From positions 1 through 57,599 of IMG/VR virus record IMGVR_UViG_3300048541_000085: a DNA stretch of 57,599 nt, one strand, 5' to 3'. The notes beneath the pieces were generated by a model that saw only the letters and a list, made by a program, of their open reading frames with translations, ran no database searches and was not told the DNA's origin. Made by a program: the position numbers and the translations under genes. This document shows, piece after piece, positions 1 through 8,298 of this stretch. The first letter of the stretch is position 1. Every line of letters begins with the position of its first letter. The DNA is from a virus.

Positions 1-137
1 CTCTGCGTGGGTTTCAACAATACGGCCATATCTAATTAACAACAAGACGACAAGAAGCTACGACACAATGGTTATCCCCGCGTCCGCTGGCTCAAATTAT
101 GAATTGTTTAGCAAGGTTCGGGATACCACCGCAGTGT
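1..137. repeat. Terminal overlap (left copy)
   Basis: These bases recur at the right end of the window with one difference (C at position 127 here, T in the other copy). The reading frame of a tail gene continues across the junction without a stop, so the simplest reading is assembly overlap of a circular or circularly permuted genome. A true short terminal repeat is possible, but the junction lies inside a gene, which makes it less likely. Confidence 0.9.
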
Positions 138-229
138 CGATAGACCCAGATGTGTACGCAACTTGGTTCTTGGCTAACGGCAACACACAAGTTGCTGTTA
201 CCAACAATAAATTGGTAGTAACGATATGA
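1..229 (+). CDS. Fibre-like tail protein, C-terminal part (continues from the right end)
   Basis: Continuation of the gene that begins near the right end; the joined product is about 346 aa. The frame is entered one base before a Ser codon and stays open to a TGA that overlaps the next ATG (ATGA), so it is probably translationally coupled to the RCC1-like protein that follows. No catalytic motif is seen. Its position between portal and scaffold genes and its Thr/Asn/Gly-rich, beta-like composition suggest a tail fibre or adhesin. Confidence 0.8.
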   Translation, partial: SAWVSTIRPYLINNKTTRSYDTMVIPASAGSNYELFSKVRDTTAVSIDPDVYATWFLANGNTQVAVTNNKLVVTI

Positions 230-2022
230 ACATATTAGACGTTTCAAAACTCGGAAATCGCTGGAAGGGCACGTTTAGTTCCACCGCCTCCTACAACAAG
301 GGGGATGTGGTGCGTGTCGGTGACAAAACCCAAGTATTTACTGACAGTGCTGGCACAAAAATAGATTTTGCAGTCGGGCAAGTACAGTTTACCCAAAAGG
401 GTCAGGTGGCGGCAAACCAGACAGACTTTCCTGTAGGACGAAGCGGCCAAGAGTTTCATTCTGTTTCAGACGGTTCTGGTGGATTTAAGTCAGAGTTTCG
501 TCATGACAAGGAAAGAAACGGGACTAGGGTTGTTAGCTTAACTCAAGATGCGCCTAGCAGAAATGTTGGTTGCATATATGTAGGCGGGTACAGCCCCACC
601 TTTACAATGACTGACGGCACCCTTCGTGGTTATGGCGAGATGCACAACGGTGCCCTCGGCAAAGGGGCAGTAAGCCAAAACAGAAAAGACCCAGTTACCA
701 TACCTCTCCCATTTGGCAAGCGTGTAAAAAAACATTGGACACCCGGATACAGGCACCTGTTTGTACTAGATGAAGACAATGTTCTTTATGGAAGTGGCTA
801 TCAGTGGTCTGGTCAAGGCACGGGCACAACCGCAACAGTTTATGGTTTACTGAGACCTATCAGCCACGATAGCGGAGACGACATACAAGAAGAAATAACA
901 ACCATTGTAGGAGGTTATGACTATCAGGGTTATAACAGCTTCATGGCTCTTGGAGTTAGCGGCAAGGTGTACGCTTGGGGCACACAGCGGGGCTCAGTTT
1001 ATCCATTTGGCTTGCCCTTAACATCAGACTACGAAAGACCAACCCTTATACCTTGGACTGCCGACAGGCCAATCAAGCGCGTCTTTAATTACGCTGGTTA
1101 CTACCCTCGGTCTTTCCTTATAGACTTTGATGGCAAAATGTATTGTGCTGGACAAAACAGCCGAAACCTACTCGGAACAAACACAACTGCCTACGACCCG
1201 TCAAACCCAACAACTGGACACCAACTTTTTGACCCTTGGGGTGCAGAAAACGCAAAGGTTAAGTGGGTAATGAACCATTCCAGTGACGGTCACTGGGCTG
1301 CTGGTACACAGTATTACTGCCATACGGCAATTACCCTTGAGGACGGCAGATGCTACGTTGTGGGCAATGGCAACAACCAAGTTGGCTGGCAACCAAACGG
1401 TGGCTGGACATACGGATGGAATCTGAACGCTAACTATCCATTCCACACAGGCGTGGAAAAACTGATGACCAAAAACGGTGGCTATGCAAGCGCAGTGGCT
1501 TTGATGAAGGACGGAACCATAGAACATAATGGTGCGTCCTACGCCAGCGCAACCAACACCGCAACTGGCACAAACCATTGGCAAAAATTTAATCAAGCGG
1601 CAACGGCTGGTTACAACGGCCCAGACCTAAACAATGTTGTTGATTTGCAAGGACTGGGTGCTCGTTACGGTGAGAAGTGGGCGGTACGACAAGCGGACGG
1701 AAAAATGTTTGTATGGGGTATCAACGGACAAGGTGGTTGCGGCACAGGAAACACATCCACCCCTCAGAATGGTGGAACCACAAACGGCGCGGCGGGAATA
1801 AGTTCTACTGGACAAAACACTGGTCATCACACCTACGCATTGCTACCCGCCAACATTGTAGACTTTAGAATGTACGGGTATGCTACAGATGCTACGGATT
1901 ACGCAAACATTGTAGCTCTGGATGACACTGGACAGGCTTGGAGTTGGGGTTACGGTGCCCAGACAACAAACCAAGACGATGACAACGAGGACAACAGAAC
2001 TCCTCGTAAATTAAGGTTTTAG
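226..2022 (+). CDS. RCC1-like beta-propeller tail protein A
   Basis: 598 aa. The N-terminus has a short W/YNKGDVV module (about residues 10-35) that resembles carbohydrate-binding and fibre-attachment modules. The rest is a series of Gly-rich repeats with WG or VxGxGxN signatures (for example VYAWGT, MYCAGQNSRN, MFVWGINGQGGCGTG, AWSWGYG) spaced like RCC1 propeller blades. The C-terminus is an acidic run followed by TPRKLRF. The next gene has the same plan, so the two look like a tandem duplication. A receptor-binding tail role is inferred from fold type and location; no enzyme motif is visible. The start overlaps the upstream stop. Confidence 0.82.
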   Translation: MNILDVSKLGNRWKGTFSSTASYNKGDVVRVGDKTQVFTDSAGTKIDFAVGQVQFTQKGQVAANQTDFPVGRSGQEFHSVSDGSGGFKSEFRHDKERNGTRVVSLTQDAPSRNVGCIYVGGYSPTFTMTDGTLRGYGEMHNGALGKGAVSQNRKDPVTIPLPFGKRVKKHWTPGYRHLFVLDEDNVLYGSGYQWSGQGTGTTATVYGLLRPISHDSGDDIQEEITTIVGGYDYQGYNSFMALGVSGKVYAWGTQRGSVYPFGLPLTSDYERPTLIPWTADRPIKRVFNYAGYYPRSFLIDFDGKMYCAGQNSRNLLGTNTTAYDPSNPTTGHQLFDPWGAENAKVKWVMNHSSDGHWAAGTQYYCHTAITLEDGRCYVVGNGNNQVGWQPNGGWTYGWNLNANYPFHTGVEKLMTKNGGYASAVALMKDGTIEHNGASYASATNTATGTNHWQKFNQAATAGYNGPDLNNVVDLQGLGARYGEKWAVRQADGKMFVWGINGQGGCGTGNTSTPQNGGTTNGAAGISSTGQNTGHHTYALLPANIVDFRMYGYATDATDYANIVALDDTGQAWSWGYGAQTTNQDDDNEDNRTPRKLRF

Positions 2023-2031
2023 GAGACAGAC

Positions 2032-4185
2032 ATGCCAACAATAAATCTAGGAACCATTGGTTTTACATATCGAGGTGTCTATGACGCTACCCTGTCATAC
2101 AACAAGCAAGATATTGTTAAACAGGCCAATGACACTTACGTTTCATTGGTTGATGGAACCACTGGCGTTACTCCCGGAACAGACGCAACAAAATGGGAAA
2201 TCTTTACAACCGGGATAGGCCAGAACAGTGGAACTAACAATGGGGGCATCTGGTATTATGACGGCGCAAATGTTGCCGCTTTGTCTCCGGGAAACGCTGA
2301 AAGTGTTCTGAGAATTAACAACAGTGGCTTACCAGAATGGTCACTAGACGATAGCCGTTCGGGCGTAAGAGTTTCTAATCTTACATGCGGAAGACAAAAC
2401 CAATCCTACCGTAGGCACATGGTTATCATGGAGGGTGGAACAGTATCTTGGTGGGGCGACAACGGCTCCTACCAGCACGGCACTGGGAATTATACTGCCG
2501 CCAAGTCACAGCCAGTACAGTCAGCCTTCCCTCATGGTTTTGTCGGCGCAAAAGAAGATACATATCAGCTTACAAATTGTAACCCAACAACTGTTACTTT
2601 TGCGGTAACTGTTGCAAATAGCGTTTTTGAGTTAGACGCTGTTGCGGCGGCGGCTGACACACCAATGACCAAGGGCAACATATATAAATTTGACCAATCA
2701 GATGCCACTAATGTTGGGCATCAGGTTGTTATAGAGGAAAGCACTGACGGGGGAACCACATGGACAGCGATGGCCTCGACTGGTGCCGACATCGGAGATG
2801 GAGAAACAACAAGCGTTTATACAACAGGAACATTAGGTTCAGCAGGCGCGAGTACATATCTTCGCATTTCTCAAGACGAAACAAATTCATACCGATACGT
2901 TTGCCAAGCTCACGGCGCGGGTATGGGAGCGACAATACTTCTTAACACAACTGGGTTCATGAAGATTTTCCGAGCACGCGGCAAATACGCTTGGTGCAAC
3001 TATGGTAATGCCGCAGGCATTATCGATAAAAATAGTAAGGTTTGGCAGTGGGGCAACAACAGTAATGGCGTTGTCGGCACAGGGAACACGACTAACCAGT
3101 TTATCCCTTACAACGCCACAGACGACAACCTCAACTCAATTCACAACAAGACCGCCAAAAACTTCTCTAGCGAATTAGCTGGAGAAAGCAACAACACCAT
3201 GATTTACGTTTTATGCACAGACGGCACTGTTCATCACTGTGGCTACAGCGCACATGGCCAGACAGGTACTGGCTCTGCGGCTACTAACAGGTTTGTTCAG
3301 GTTGTCAACGCAACGAATGTTGTTCAAATCGAGCAAAGCGATGACTGGGCCGCTTTCCTTATAATGCTAGAAAAGGACGGCTCGCTAAAGCACGTTGGCT
3401 ATGGAAACGAAAACACAAACGGTGCTGGCAACCTGAACAACAACACCGTTGCCGGAAGCGTAAGTTTGGTAACGCAGAAAGTTGCTGAGATACTTTATGT
3501 TGGCTCACGGATGGTGTGGGTGCGTGACATTGACGGCAACACATGGAACTGGGGAGACGACAACTACGGCTTCCTAGCTCGTGGCGGCACTGCTGGTGCA
3601 TACAACCCAGCTATTGTAAGCACGAACAACGCCAGTGGCACCAACTGCATTACAGAGGTTGTTGGCAACCCAGACCACAGTCAGTATGAGCATATAGTCG
3701 CACGAAGAGCAGACGGCACGATACTGACTGCTGGGTACAACGGTTACGGACAGCTTGGTGATGGCACTCAAACCCAGCGAACTTCCTTTATAACCGCATC
3801 AAACTCCCTCACCCCGTACTACACTGATGATGGATGGGGCGCAACATTTCCTACAAATGCCAAGAAGCTGTTGAACATGGGCTCAAACAGCTATGGCACA
3901 TCAGGAGTTCTTTTTGATGACGGCATGGTTTTGCTTTGGGGTTACAATGGAAACGGCCAAGGTGGAGTGGGAAGCACAAGTAACGTACTAAACAGCGGCA
4001 AAGCCATGAAACAACGCATAATGAAAACTGTCATAGATTTTGCCCCCATGGGTTACTCCAGTGAGACTGGCGTTTCCTTCCTTTGTGAAGACGGTGAGTT
4101 ATATTGTGTGGGCTATGGAGGCTCCTCAATGATGGCTGACGATGACGCTGAAGCCTCGTACACACCAAAACCAATCTTGTTCTAG
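2032..4185 (+). CDS. RCC1-like beta-propeller tail protein B with cupredoxin-like insert
   Basis: 717 aa, paralogous in design to the preceding gene: N-terminal YRGVYDATLSYNKQDIV module, RCC1-type blades (WQWGNNSNGVVGTGN, WNWGDDNYG, LLWGYNGNGQGG) and a matching C-terminus (DDD then TPKPILF). It differs by an insertion at about residues 180-305 ending YRYVCQAHGAGMGATI. That resembles the cupredoxin/Ig-like modules of marine phage structural proteins (FDQS near the start, C-x2-H-x3-M near the end). The Cys, His and Met are compatible with a metal site but this is not proven. An AGGAG site precedes the ATG. Likely a tail or receptor-binding protein. Confidence 0.82.
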   Translation: MPTINLGTIGFTYRGVYDATLSYNKQDIVKQANDTYVSLVDGTTGVTPGTDATKWEIFTTGIGQNSGTNNGGIWYYDGANVAALSPGNAESVLRINNSGLPEWSLDDSRSGVRVSNLTCGRQNQSYRRHMVIMEGGTVSWWGDNGSYQHGTGNYTAAKSQPVQSAFPHGFVGAKEDTYQLTNCNPTTVTFAVTVANSVFELDAVAAAADTPMTKGNIYKFDQSDATNVGHQVVIEESTDGGTTWTAMASTGADIGDGETTSVYTTGTLGSAGASTYLRISQDETNSYRYVCQAHGAGMGATILLNTTGFMKIFRARGKYAWCNYGNAAGIIDKNSKVWQWGNNSNGVVGTGNTTNQFIPYNATDDNLNSIHNKTAKNFSSELAGESNNTMIYVLCTDGTVHHCGYSAHGQTGTGSAATNRFVQVVNATNVVQIEQSDDWAAFLIMLEKDGSLKHVGYGNENTNGAGNLNNNTVAGSVSLVTQKVAEILYVGSRMVWVRDIDGNTWNWGDDNYGFLARGGTAGAYNPAIVSTNNASGTNCITEVVGNPDHSQYEHIVARRADGTILTAGYNGYGQLGDGTQTQRTSFITASNSLTPYYTDDGWGATFPTNAKKLLNMGSNSYGTSGVLFDDGMVLLWGYNGNGQGGVGSTSNVLNSGKAMKQRIMKTVIDFAPMGYSSETGVSFLCEDGELYCVGYGGSSMMADDDAEASYTPKPILF

Positions 4186-4192
4186 GGCGGTC

Positions 4193-4456
4193 ATGGCAAA
4201 CGAAACTTTTACATCCTTGTCTAAACAAGAGTTAGAGTCTCTTTTGGCAACAGCGGCAGAGCGTGGTGCAAAAGAAGCATTGTGCAAGGTTGGGTTGCAT
4301 GACGAGGAGGCTGGTAACGATATTCGTGACTTACGAGTTTTGGTTGATGGGTGGCGTGGCATCAAAAAAACTGCTACAAGAACATTTGTACAGTGGTTAA
4401 TTTTATTTATCCTCGGACTTATAGCGATGGGCACATGGCAAAACTTTCACAAGTGA
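4193..4456 (+). CDS. DUF6127-like small membrane protein
   Basis: 87 aa. The N-terminal part, LSKQELESLLATAAERGAKE, then a GLHDEEAGNDIRDLR segment and one C-terminal membrane helix (LILFILGLIAMG), match the layout I recall for the DUF6127 family of phages and gene-transfer-agent-like elements. The ATG inside GGTCATGGCAAACG was chosen because an upstream in-frame start would overlap the preceding gene. Function unknown; probably membrane-anchored with a cytoplasmic helical N-terminus. Confidence 0.75.
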   Translation: MANETFTSLSKQELESLLATAAERGAKEALCKVGLHDEEAGNDIRDLRVLVDGWRGIKKTATRTFVQWLILFILGLIAMGTWQNFHK

Positions 4457-4734
4457 GCAATAAAAAAGCACTAGAATTAGTGCAAGACGTACAGAAACAC
4501 GATGGCTGGTTATTTATCAAAGAAATCATGCAAGACGAAATAATGACCGCCGCGCACAAGTTGGCAGAAACTCCACAAATGAGCTTGGAGGAACTGCACT
4601 TTAGGCGGGGGGCCATGTGGGCCGCTCGAAAACTAATCGATGTACCGACCATACTAGCGTCAAAGCTAGAAAACGATGTAGCAATGGAAGTGCTACAAGC
4701 CGAGGAAGTGTACAAAGGTACTAAAACAAAATAG
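4435..4734 (+). CDS. Conserved small phage protein, function unknown
   Basis: 99 aa beginning MAKLSQVSNKKALELVQDVQ, predicted all-helical, with EELHFRRGAMWAARKLIDVP in the middle. It overlaps the 3' end of the DUF6127-like gene by 22 bases, so coupling is likely. It sits two genes before the capsid gene, where small head-assembly or packaging accessory proteins are common, but no family is recognised. A longer in-frame start exists upstream and is less likely because the overlap would be larger. Confidence 0.7.
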   Translation: MAKLSQVSNKKALELVQDVQKHDGWLFIKEIMQDEIMTAAHKLAETPQMSLEELHFRRGAMWAARKLIDVPTILASKLENDVAMEVLQAEEVYKGTKTK

Positions 4735-4785
4735 CATGCTACGGCTTGCGCAAACAGTCCGCTACGGCTGACAGGAGAAAAAAAC

Positions 4786-5853
4786 ATGAACGACCTAGTA
4801 GAACAAATCGCGGCTCAGAAGCTCGGCGAAGCAACCACACAGCAAGTCCAACAACAAGTGGCGCAAGACGCGGCTCAAGCCGAAGCGGCACAACAACCAC
4901 CAACACCGGGAGCAGATTCAGCCACGCCAGCCCCAACCGAACAGGAGCAGGCCAATGCGGCTATCTCACCCAAAACAGAGGGAGATAGGCAGGCCGATAG
5001 CTCATATATTACGGTAGACTTTGGCGATGGTGATGTACGCACCATGTCGGATATGCAAGTCCGTGAAACTATGAAGCGTTACAAAGACCTAAATTACAAA
5101 CATCAGACCCAATACGCACCCATGTCAGCACCCATGGATTTCATCAATGAGATTGCCGGGAACTTGCAGGCGCAGGGACAAGACGTTAATGGTGATGAGA
5201 TTGCACAGTTTCTTCGTGCGGCATCACAAGCGTTTGTATCAAACCCAACCATGGGCGGGCAAGTAGACCCAACCCCAGATACCATGGGCATCCCCCTAGA
5301 TGCTCTTGAGCAACAAATGGCCGCATGGGAAGATGAGAACGCTGTTTCTCTGCCGCCTATGTACAAAGATGCGGCTAGGCAGATGGGTCAGTTGCAGTCT
5401 GAAAACCAAGAAATTAAGCAAATGCTCGCGCAGATTGCTGGGCAAGCAGGGGACTTGAACATGCAGGCGGCTGAACAAGTCAAAGATGCCGCTATGCAAC
5501 AGAACAACGCCGCACGGCAACAGGCCGCGAACAATCTAAACGTGGCACAGCAGAAGTATCAGCTTCCTGACCAAGACGAACAGGACTTCTTTAACTTTGC
5601 CTTTGAACGCGGATACACCATCGAGGACTTTATTGACCCCCGTCTTACAGACATGGTTATGGCTGATTTCTCTAACAACAGGAACGGCCCTGAGATGGAT
5701 AGGCTCAGGCAAATGGCGGCACGAAGGCAGGCGTACACTGGCCAAGTTGGCGCAACACCAGCCGCTGGCGGACAGCCAGAAGCACCAAGCCAAGACGAAC
5801 AGTTTATCGGTGCTGTCGCACAGCAGGCCATGCAAAGACGAAACATGGTCTAA
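4786..5853 (+). CDS. Putative capsid scaffolding protein
   Basis: 355 aa, very Gln/Ala-rich and acidic, with long helical or coiled-coil stretches (about residues 195-260) and a low-complexity N-terminus (repeated Gln, Ala, Pro). An AGGAG site precedes the ATG. Position directly before the major capsid gene, composition and size fit a podoviral scaffold, and most scaffolds share little sequence. A minor head protein is the alternative. Confidence 0.75.
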   Translation: MNDLVEQIAAQKLGEATTQQVQQQVAQDAAQAEAAQQPPTPGADSATPAPTEQEQANAAISPKTEGDRQADSSYITVDFGDGDVRTMSDMQVRETMKRYKDLNYKHQTQYAPMSAPMDFINEIAGNLQAQGQDVNGDEIAQFLRAASQAFVSNPTMGGQVDPTPDTMGIPLDALEQQMAAWEDENAVSLPPMYKDAARQMGQLQSENQEIKQMLAQIAGQAGDLNMQAAEQVKDAAMQQNNAARQQAANNLNVAQQKYQLPDQDEQDFFNFAFERGYTIEDFIDPRLTDMVMADFSNNRNGPEMDRLRQMAARRQAYTGQVGATPAAGGQPEAPSQDEQFIGAVAQQAMQRRNMV

Positions 5854-5885
5854 CAGGGACGACAGTAGTATTTTTATATAGTTAC

Positions 5886-5917
5886 AATGAGGCTGTGGCA
5901 GATGCTACGGCCTCATT
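5886..5917 (+). other. Long hairpin between scaffold and capsid genes
   Basis: Two nested arm pairs, AATGAGGC/GCCTCATT outside and GTGGCA/TGCTAC inside, form a stem of about 14 bp with a two-base loop. Only a short T stretch follows, so it is at best a weak terminator. It could act as an RNA processing or stability element that adjusts capsid relative to scaffold expression. The rest of the gap (5854-6020) holds no gene. Confidence 0.5.
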
Positions 5918-6020
5918 TATGTCACAGACGAAACTCGGCAATATTCGCTGATAGACGAAGGAAGCTAGAGGATAGTCAACTAACCATACTCGAAAACCCA
6001 TTTTGGCAAGGAGAAATACA

Positions 6021-7202
6021 ATGACTGCCATTCAAGGACTTCGTGGGACTGGTCAGTTTACATCTGACTTCCGTCCTACCAATTACCGGGAGCTTTTCAC
6101 GCTCCTAGAACCAAACGGCACTGCGCCGTTGCAGGCTCTGTTAGCCATGACTGGCTCGGAGAGCACAGATGACCCTAAATACAACCACTTCCGTGATGAG
6201 TTGCCTGACCGGACGCTGACTACTTCAGCTACTGTAGGTGCCGCCGCAACATCTGTTGTTTACACAAACGATGATGATGAGGCTTTCATTGTGGCTGGAA
6301 CATTGATTTATGTCCCAGAAACTGGTGAAGTAATTCGGGTAACTGCAAACAACACCACAACCAACACACTTACTGTTACTCGTGGCGTTGGCCAAGCTGG
6401 TACTGGTCAGGCGATTACGTCTGGTGCAGAACTGGTTATTGCTGGTCATGCTGACCAAGAAGGTGGCACTAGCCCCGACCCAATCAGCTTCGACCCAACC
6501 ACTGACTTTAACTATACTCAGATTTTCAAGACGAGTATTTCTGTTAGTGGAACTCTGCAAAACACCTATCTACGGACTGGTGATAAAGAGCAAGAGCAAC
6601 TTACTAAAGCCCTAAAACTTCACATGGGTGATATTGAGCGTGCAATGTTCTTTGGTCGCAGAGACGAAGTGAACGGTACAACTGCAAACCCAACTCGTTA
6701 CACTGGTGGCTTGTTCGCAAGCATCACTAATGTTTCCGATGCGGCTTCAGCATTTGCATCAGCTAACACCATCACAGAGAAAGAGTTCGACCGCCTGCTG
6801 GTGGAAGACATCTTTGCTTACGGCTCAAACGAAAAGATTATGTTTGCTGGCCCACGCTGTGTCTCTAACTTGATGGAAATCGGCAAAAACCGTTGGCAAC
6901 CAACCTCTATCGACAACGCATACGGCGTGTCATTCACTCGTTACACCACATTTGCTGGTGACTTGCTTGTGTATATGCACCCAATGTTCCGTCAGGTAGC
7001 TGGTCTGGAAAAGCAGGCTGTTGTTCTTGATATGCCTCACCTGAAGTATCGCTACCTCGAAGGTCGCGACACATCATTGGTGCGTGATATCCAAGGCAAC
7101 GACTTCGATGGCGTAAAGCACATGTACATGACAGAGTGTGGTCTGGAAATGACCCATTCAAAAGTACACCACGTTATCAAGAACTGGAACGCAGTGTCCT
7201 AA
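6021..7202 (+). CDS. Major capsid protein, SU10/DUF5309 type
   Basis: 393 aa. The N-terminus MTAIQGLRGTGQFTSDFRP, followed by EPNGTAPLQALLAMTGSEST and DDPKYNHFRDELPDR, is characteristic of the DUF5309 (SU10-like) capsid family. It is followed by a beta-rich insertion (about residues 65-150) and the HK97-fold C-terminal part. AAGGAG lies eight bases before the chosen ATG; a TTG 18 bases upstream is less likely because it coincides with the ribosome-binding site. Gene order after the scaffold-like gene and a terminator shortly downstream support the call. Confidence 0.93.
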   Translation: MTAIQGLRGTGQFTSDFRPTNYRELFTLLEPNGTAPLQALLAMTGSESTDDPKYNHFRDELPDRTLTTSATVGAAATSVVYTNDDDEAFIVAGTLIYVPETGEVIRVTANNTTTNTLTVTRGVGQAGTGQAITSGAELVIAGHADQEGGTSPDPISFDPTTDFNYTQIFKTSISVSGTLQNTYLRTGDKEQEQLTKALKLHMGDIERAMFFGRRDEVNGTTANPTRYTGGLFASITNVSDAASAFASANTITEKEFDRLLVEDIFAYGSNEKIMFAGPRCVSNLMEIGKNRWQPTSIDNAYGVSFTRYTTFAGDLLVYMHPMFRQVAGLEKQAVVLDMPHLKYRYLEGRDTSLVRDIQGNDFDGVKHMYMTECGLEMTHSKVHHVIKNWNAVS

Positions 7203-7235
7203 AGGACGACAAAGTGCGCTAGAAAAGCGGATACT

Positions 7236-7265
7236 AGAGCCGGGGCAAGTCCTCGGCTCTTTTTT
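7236..7265 (+). terminator. Rho-independent terminator after the capsid gene
   Basis: AGAGCCGGGG pairs with CCTCGGCTCT (10 bp with one G-T) around a CAAGT loop and is followed by a run of Ts. The downstream gene starts 15 bases later without an obvious new promoter, so partial read-through would set a high capsid to low tail-gene ratio. Confidence 0.9.
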
Positions 7266-7280
7266 ATTTAGGAGAAATAA

Positions 7281-7589
7281 ATGTCTGAAGATATCAACGC
7301 TGAAAAGAAAAAGGCGACAGTTACACGCAAAGAGAACCGTGCAAAGGAAGCCGCATCACGGCAGAAGGCATCAGAAAAAGAAAAGAAGATGGACAGCGAT
7401 TTTGTGTACTTCATCTCTTCTAATCCTGAACAGGTCTCTTTTAACATTCGTCTTGCTGGACAGCAGTTCAAGGGAACTTGGGATGACGAGCATGAGTACC
7501 TATGCTGGCGCATACCCCACAAACTAAAAGACAGAATGATGTCTCACTTTTTTGTGAAAGAAAAGCGGATTATCGTAGGGGAAGAGTAG
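7281..7589 (+). CDS. Small structural-region protein
   Basis: 102 aa with a highly charged helical N-terminus (Lys/Glu/Ala-rich to about residue 35) and a beta-like C-terminal half (QVSFNIRLAGQQFKGTWDDE). AGGAG precedes the ATG. It lies between capsid and adaptor genes, where head decoration or head-completion proteins occur. No family recognised. Confidence 0.75.
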   Translation: MSEDINAEKKKATVTRKENRAKEAASRQKASEKEKKMDSDFVYFISSNPEQVSFNIRLAGQQFKGTWDDEHEYLCWRIPHKLKDRMMSHFFVKEKRIIVGEE

Positions 7590-7590
7590 C

Positions 7591-8298
7591 ATGTCATATC
7601 ATTCGTCATCTTCTAGTTCATCTTCAAGCTCATCATCCAGTTCAACTGGGACAACCACTGGCAATGCTTCTAGCAAAGTGTCAAGCACTGACATGGCGAA
7701 GCCAACAGGGGAGCCAACGCATGAAATGGCGGACGGCTCAATACATGTAGGCCCAGTACATCCCAGAGATACAGTTACGAAACAGAAGTCTGACACTGCC
7801 ACTGCTAATACAATAGAGTGGCTGGATAACAATACAGAGGATAGAAATAGACACTCCCCCTCTACACCACACCTGAACTCTCCTCACGCTAGTCTTGAGT
7901 CTTTAGTTTTTCAGGCGTTGCGTAGATACGGAGACATGCACCCCGGCACAGTCGATGGTGAAGTGATGATGATGTTTGTTGAGTTTGCCAATATGGTTAT
8001 TGAGGATTTACGTTCTCACCCGTACTGGGACAACATTGAAATGGATTTCTACACACACCCTCAAGAAATACGAAAAGTTCCTGACAGCATAATGGTTCAG
8101 GGGTTGCTATATCATTATTCGGTACAGCAACAATCGTCAAAAGTTGAAGCATACGGCCCAATGTATTTTAAGGGAATGAACCGCGTTCTTTACAATCGCA
8201 AGTTTGGCAACGCCCCCATTGAAATGTCTCCTTGGGATAGAGGCGTTGGCAATAGGCCATCAGGGGTAAAGTCATACGACACTTCCAGAGGTAACTAA
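7591..8298 (+). CDS. Putative head-tail adaptor with poly-Ser N-terminus
   Basis: 235 aa. Residues 5-18 are an uninterrupted run of Ser encoded by varied TCN/AGY codons, followed by a disordered Thr/Ser-rich linker to about residue 95. The C-terminal part (HASLESLVFQALRRYGDMHP through WDNIEMDFYTHPQEI) looks like the helical fold of podoviral gatekeeper/adaptor proteins. It directly precedes the nozzle-like gene and overlaps its start (TAATG). The role is inferred from order and size. Confidence 0.65.
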   Translation: MSYHSSSSSSSSSSSSSSTGTTTGNASSKVSSTDMAKPTGEPTHEMADGSIHVGPVHPRDTVTKQKSDTATANTIEWLDNNTEDRNRHSPSTPHLNSPHASLESLVFQALRRYGDMHPGTVDGEVMMMFVEFANMVIEDLRSHPYWDNIEMDFYTHPQEIRKVPDSIMVQGLLYHYSVQQQSSKVEAYGPMYFKGMNRVLYNRKFGNAPIEMSPWDRGVGNRPSGVKSYDTSRGN

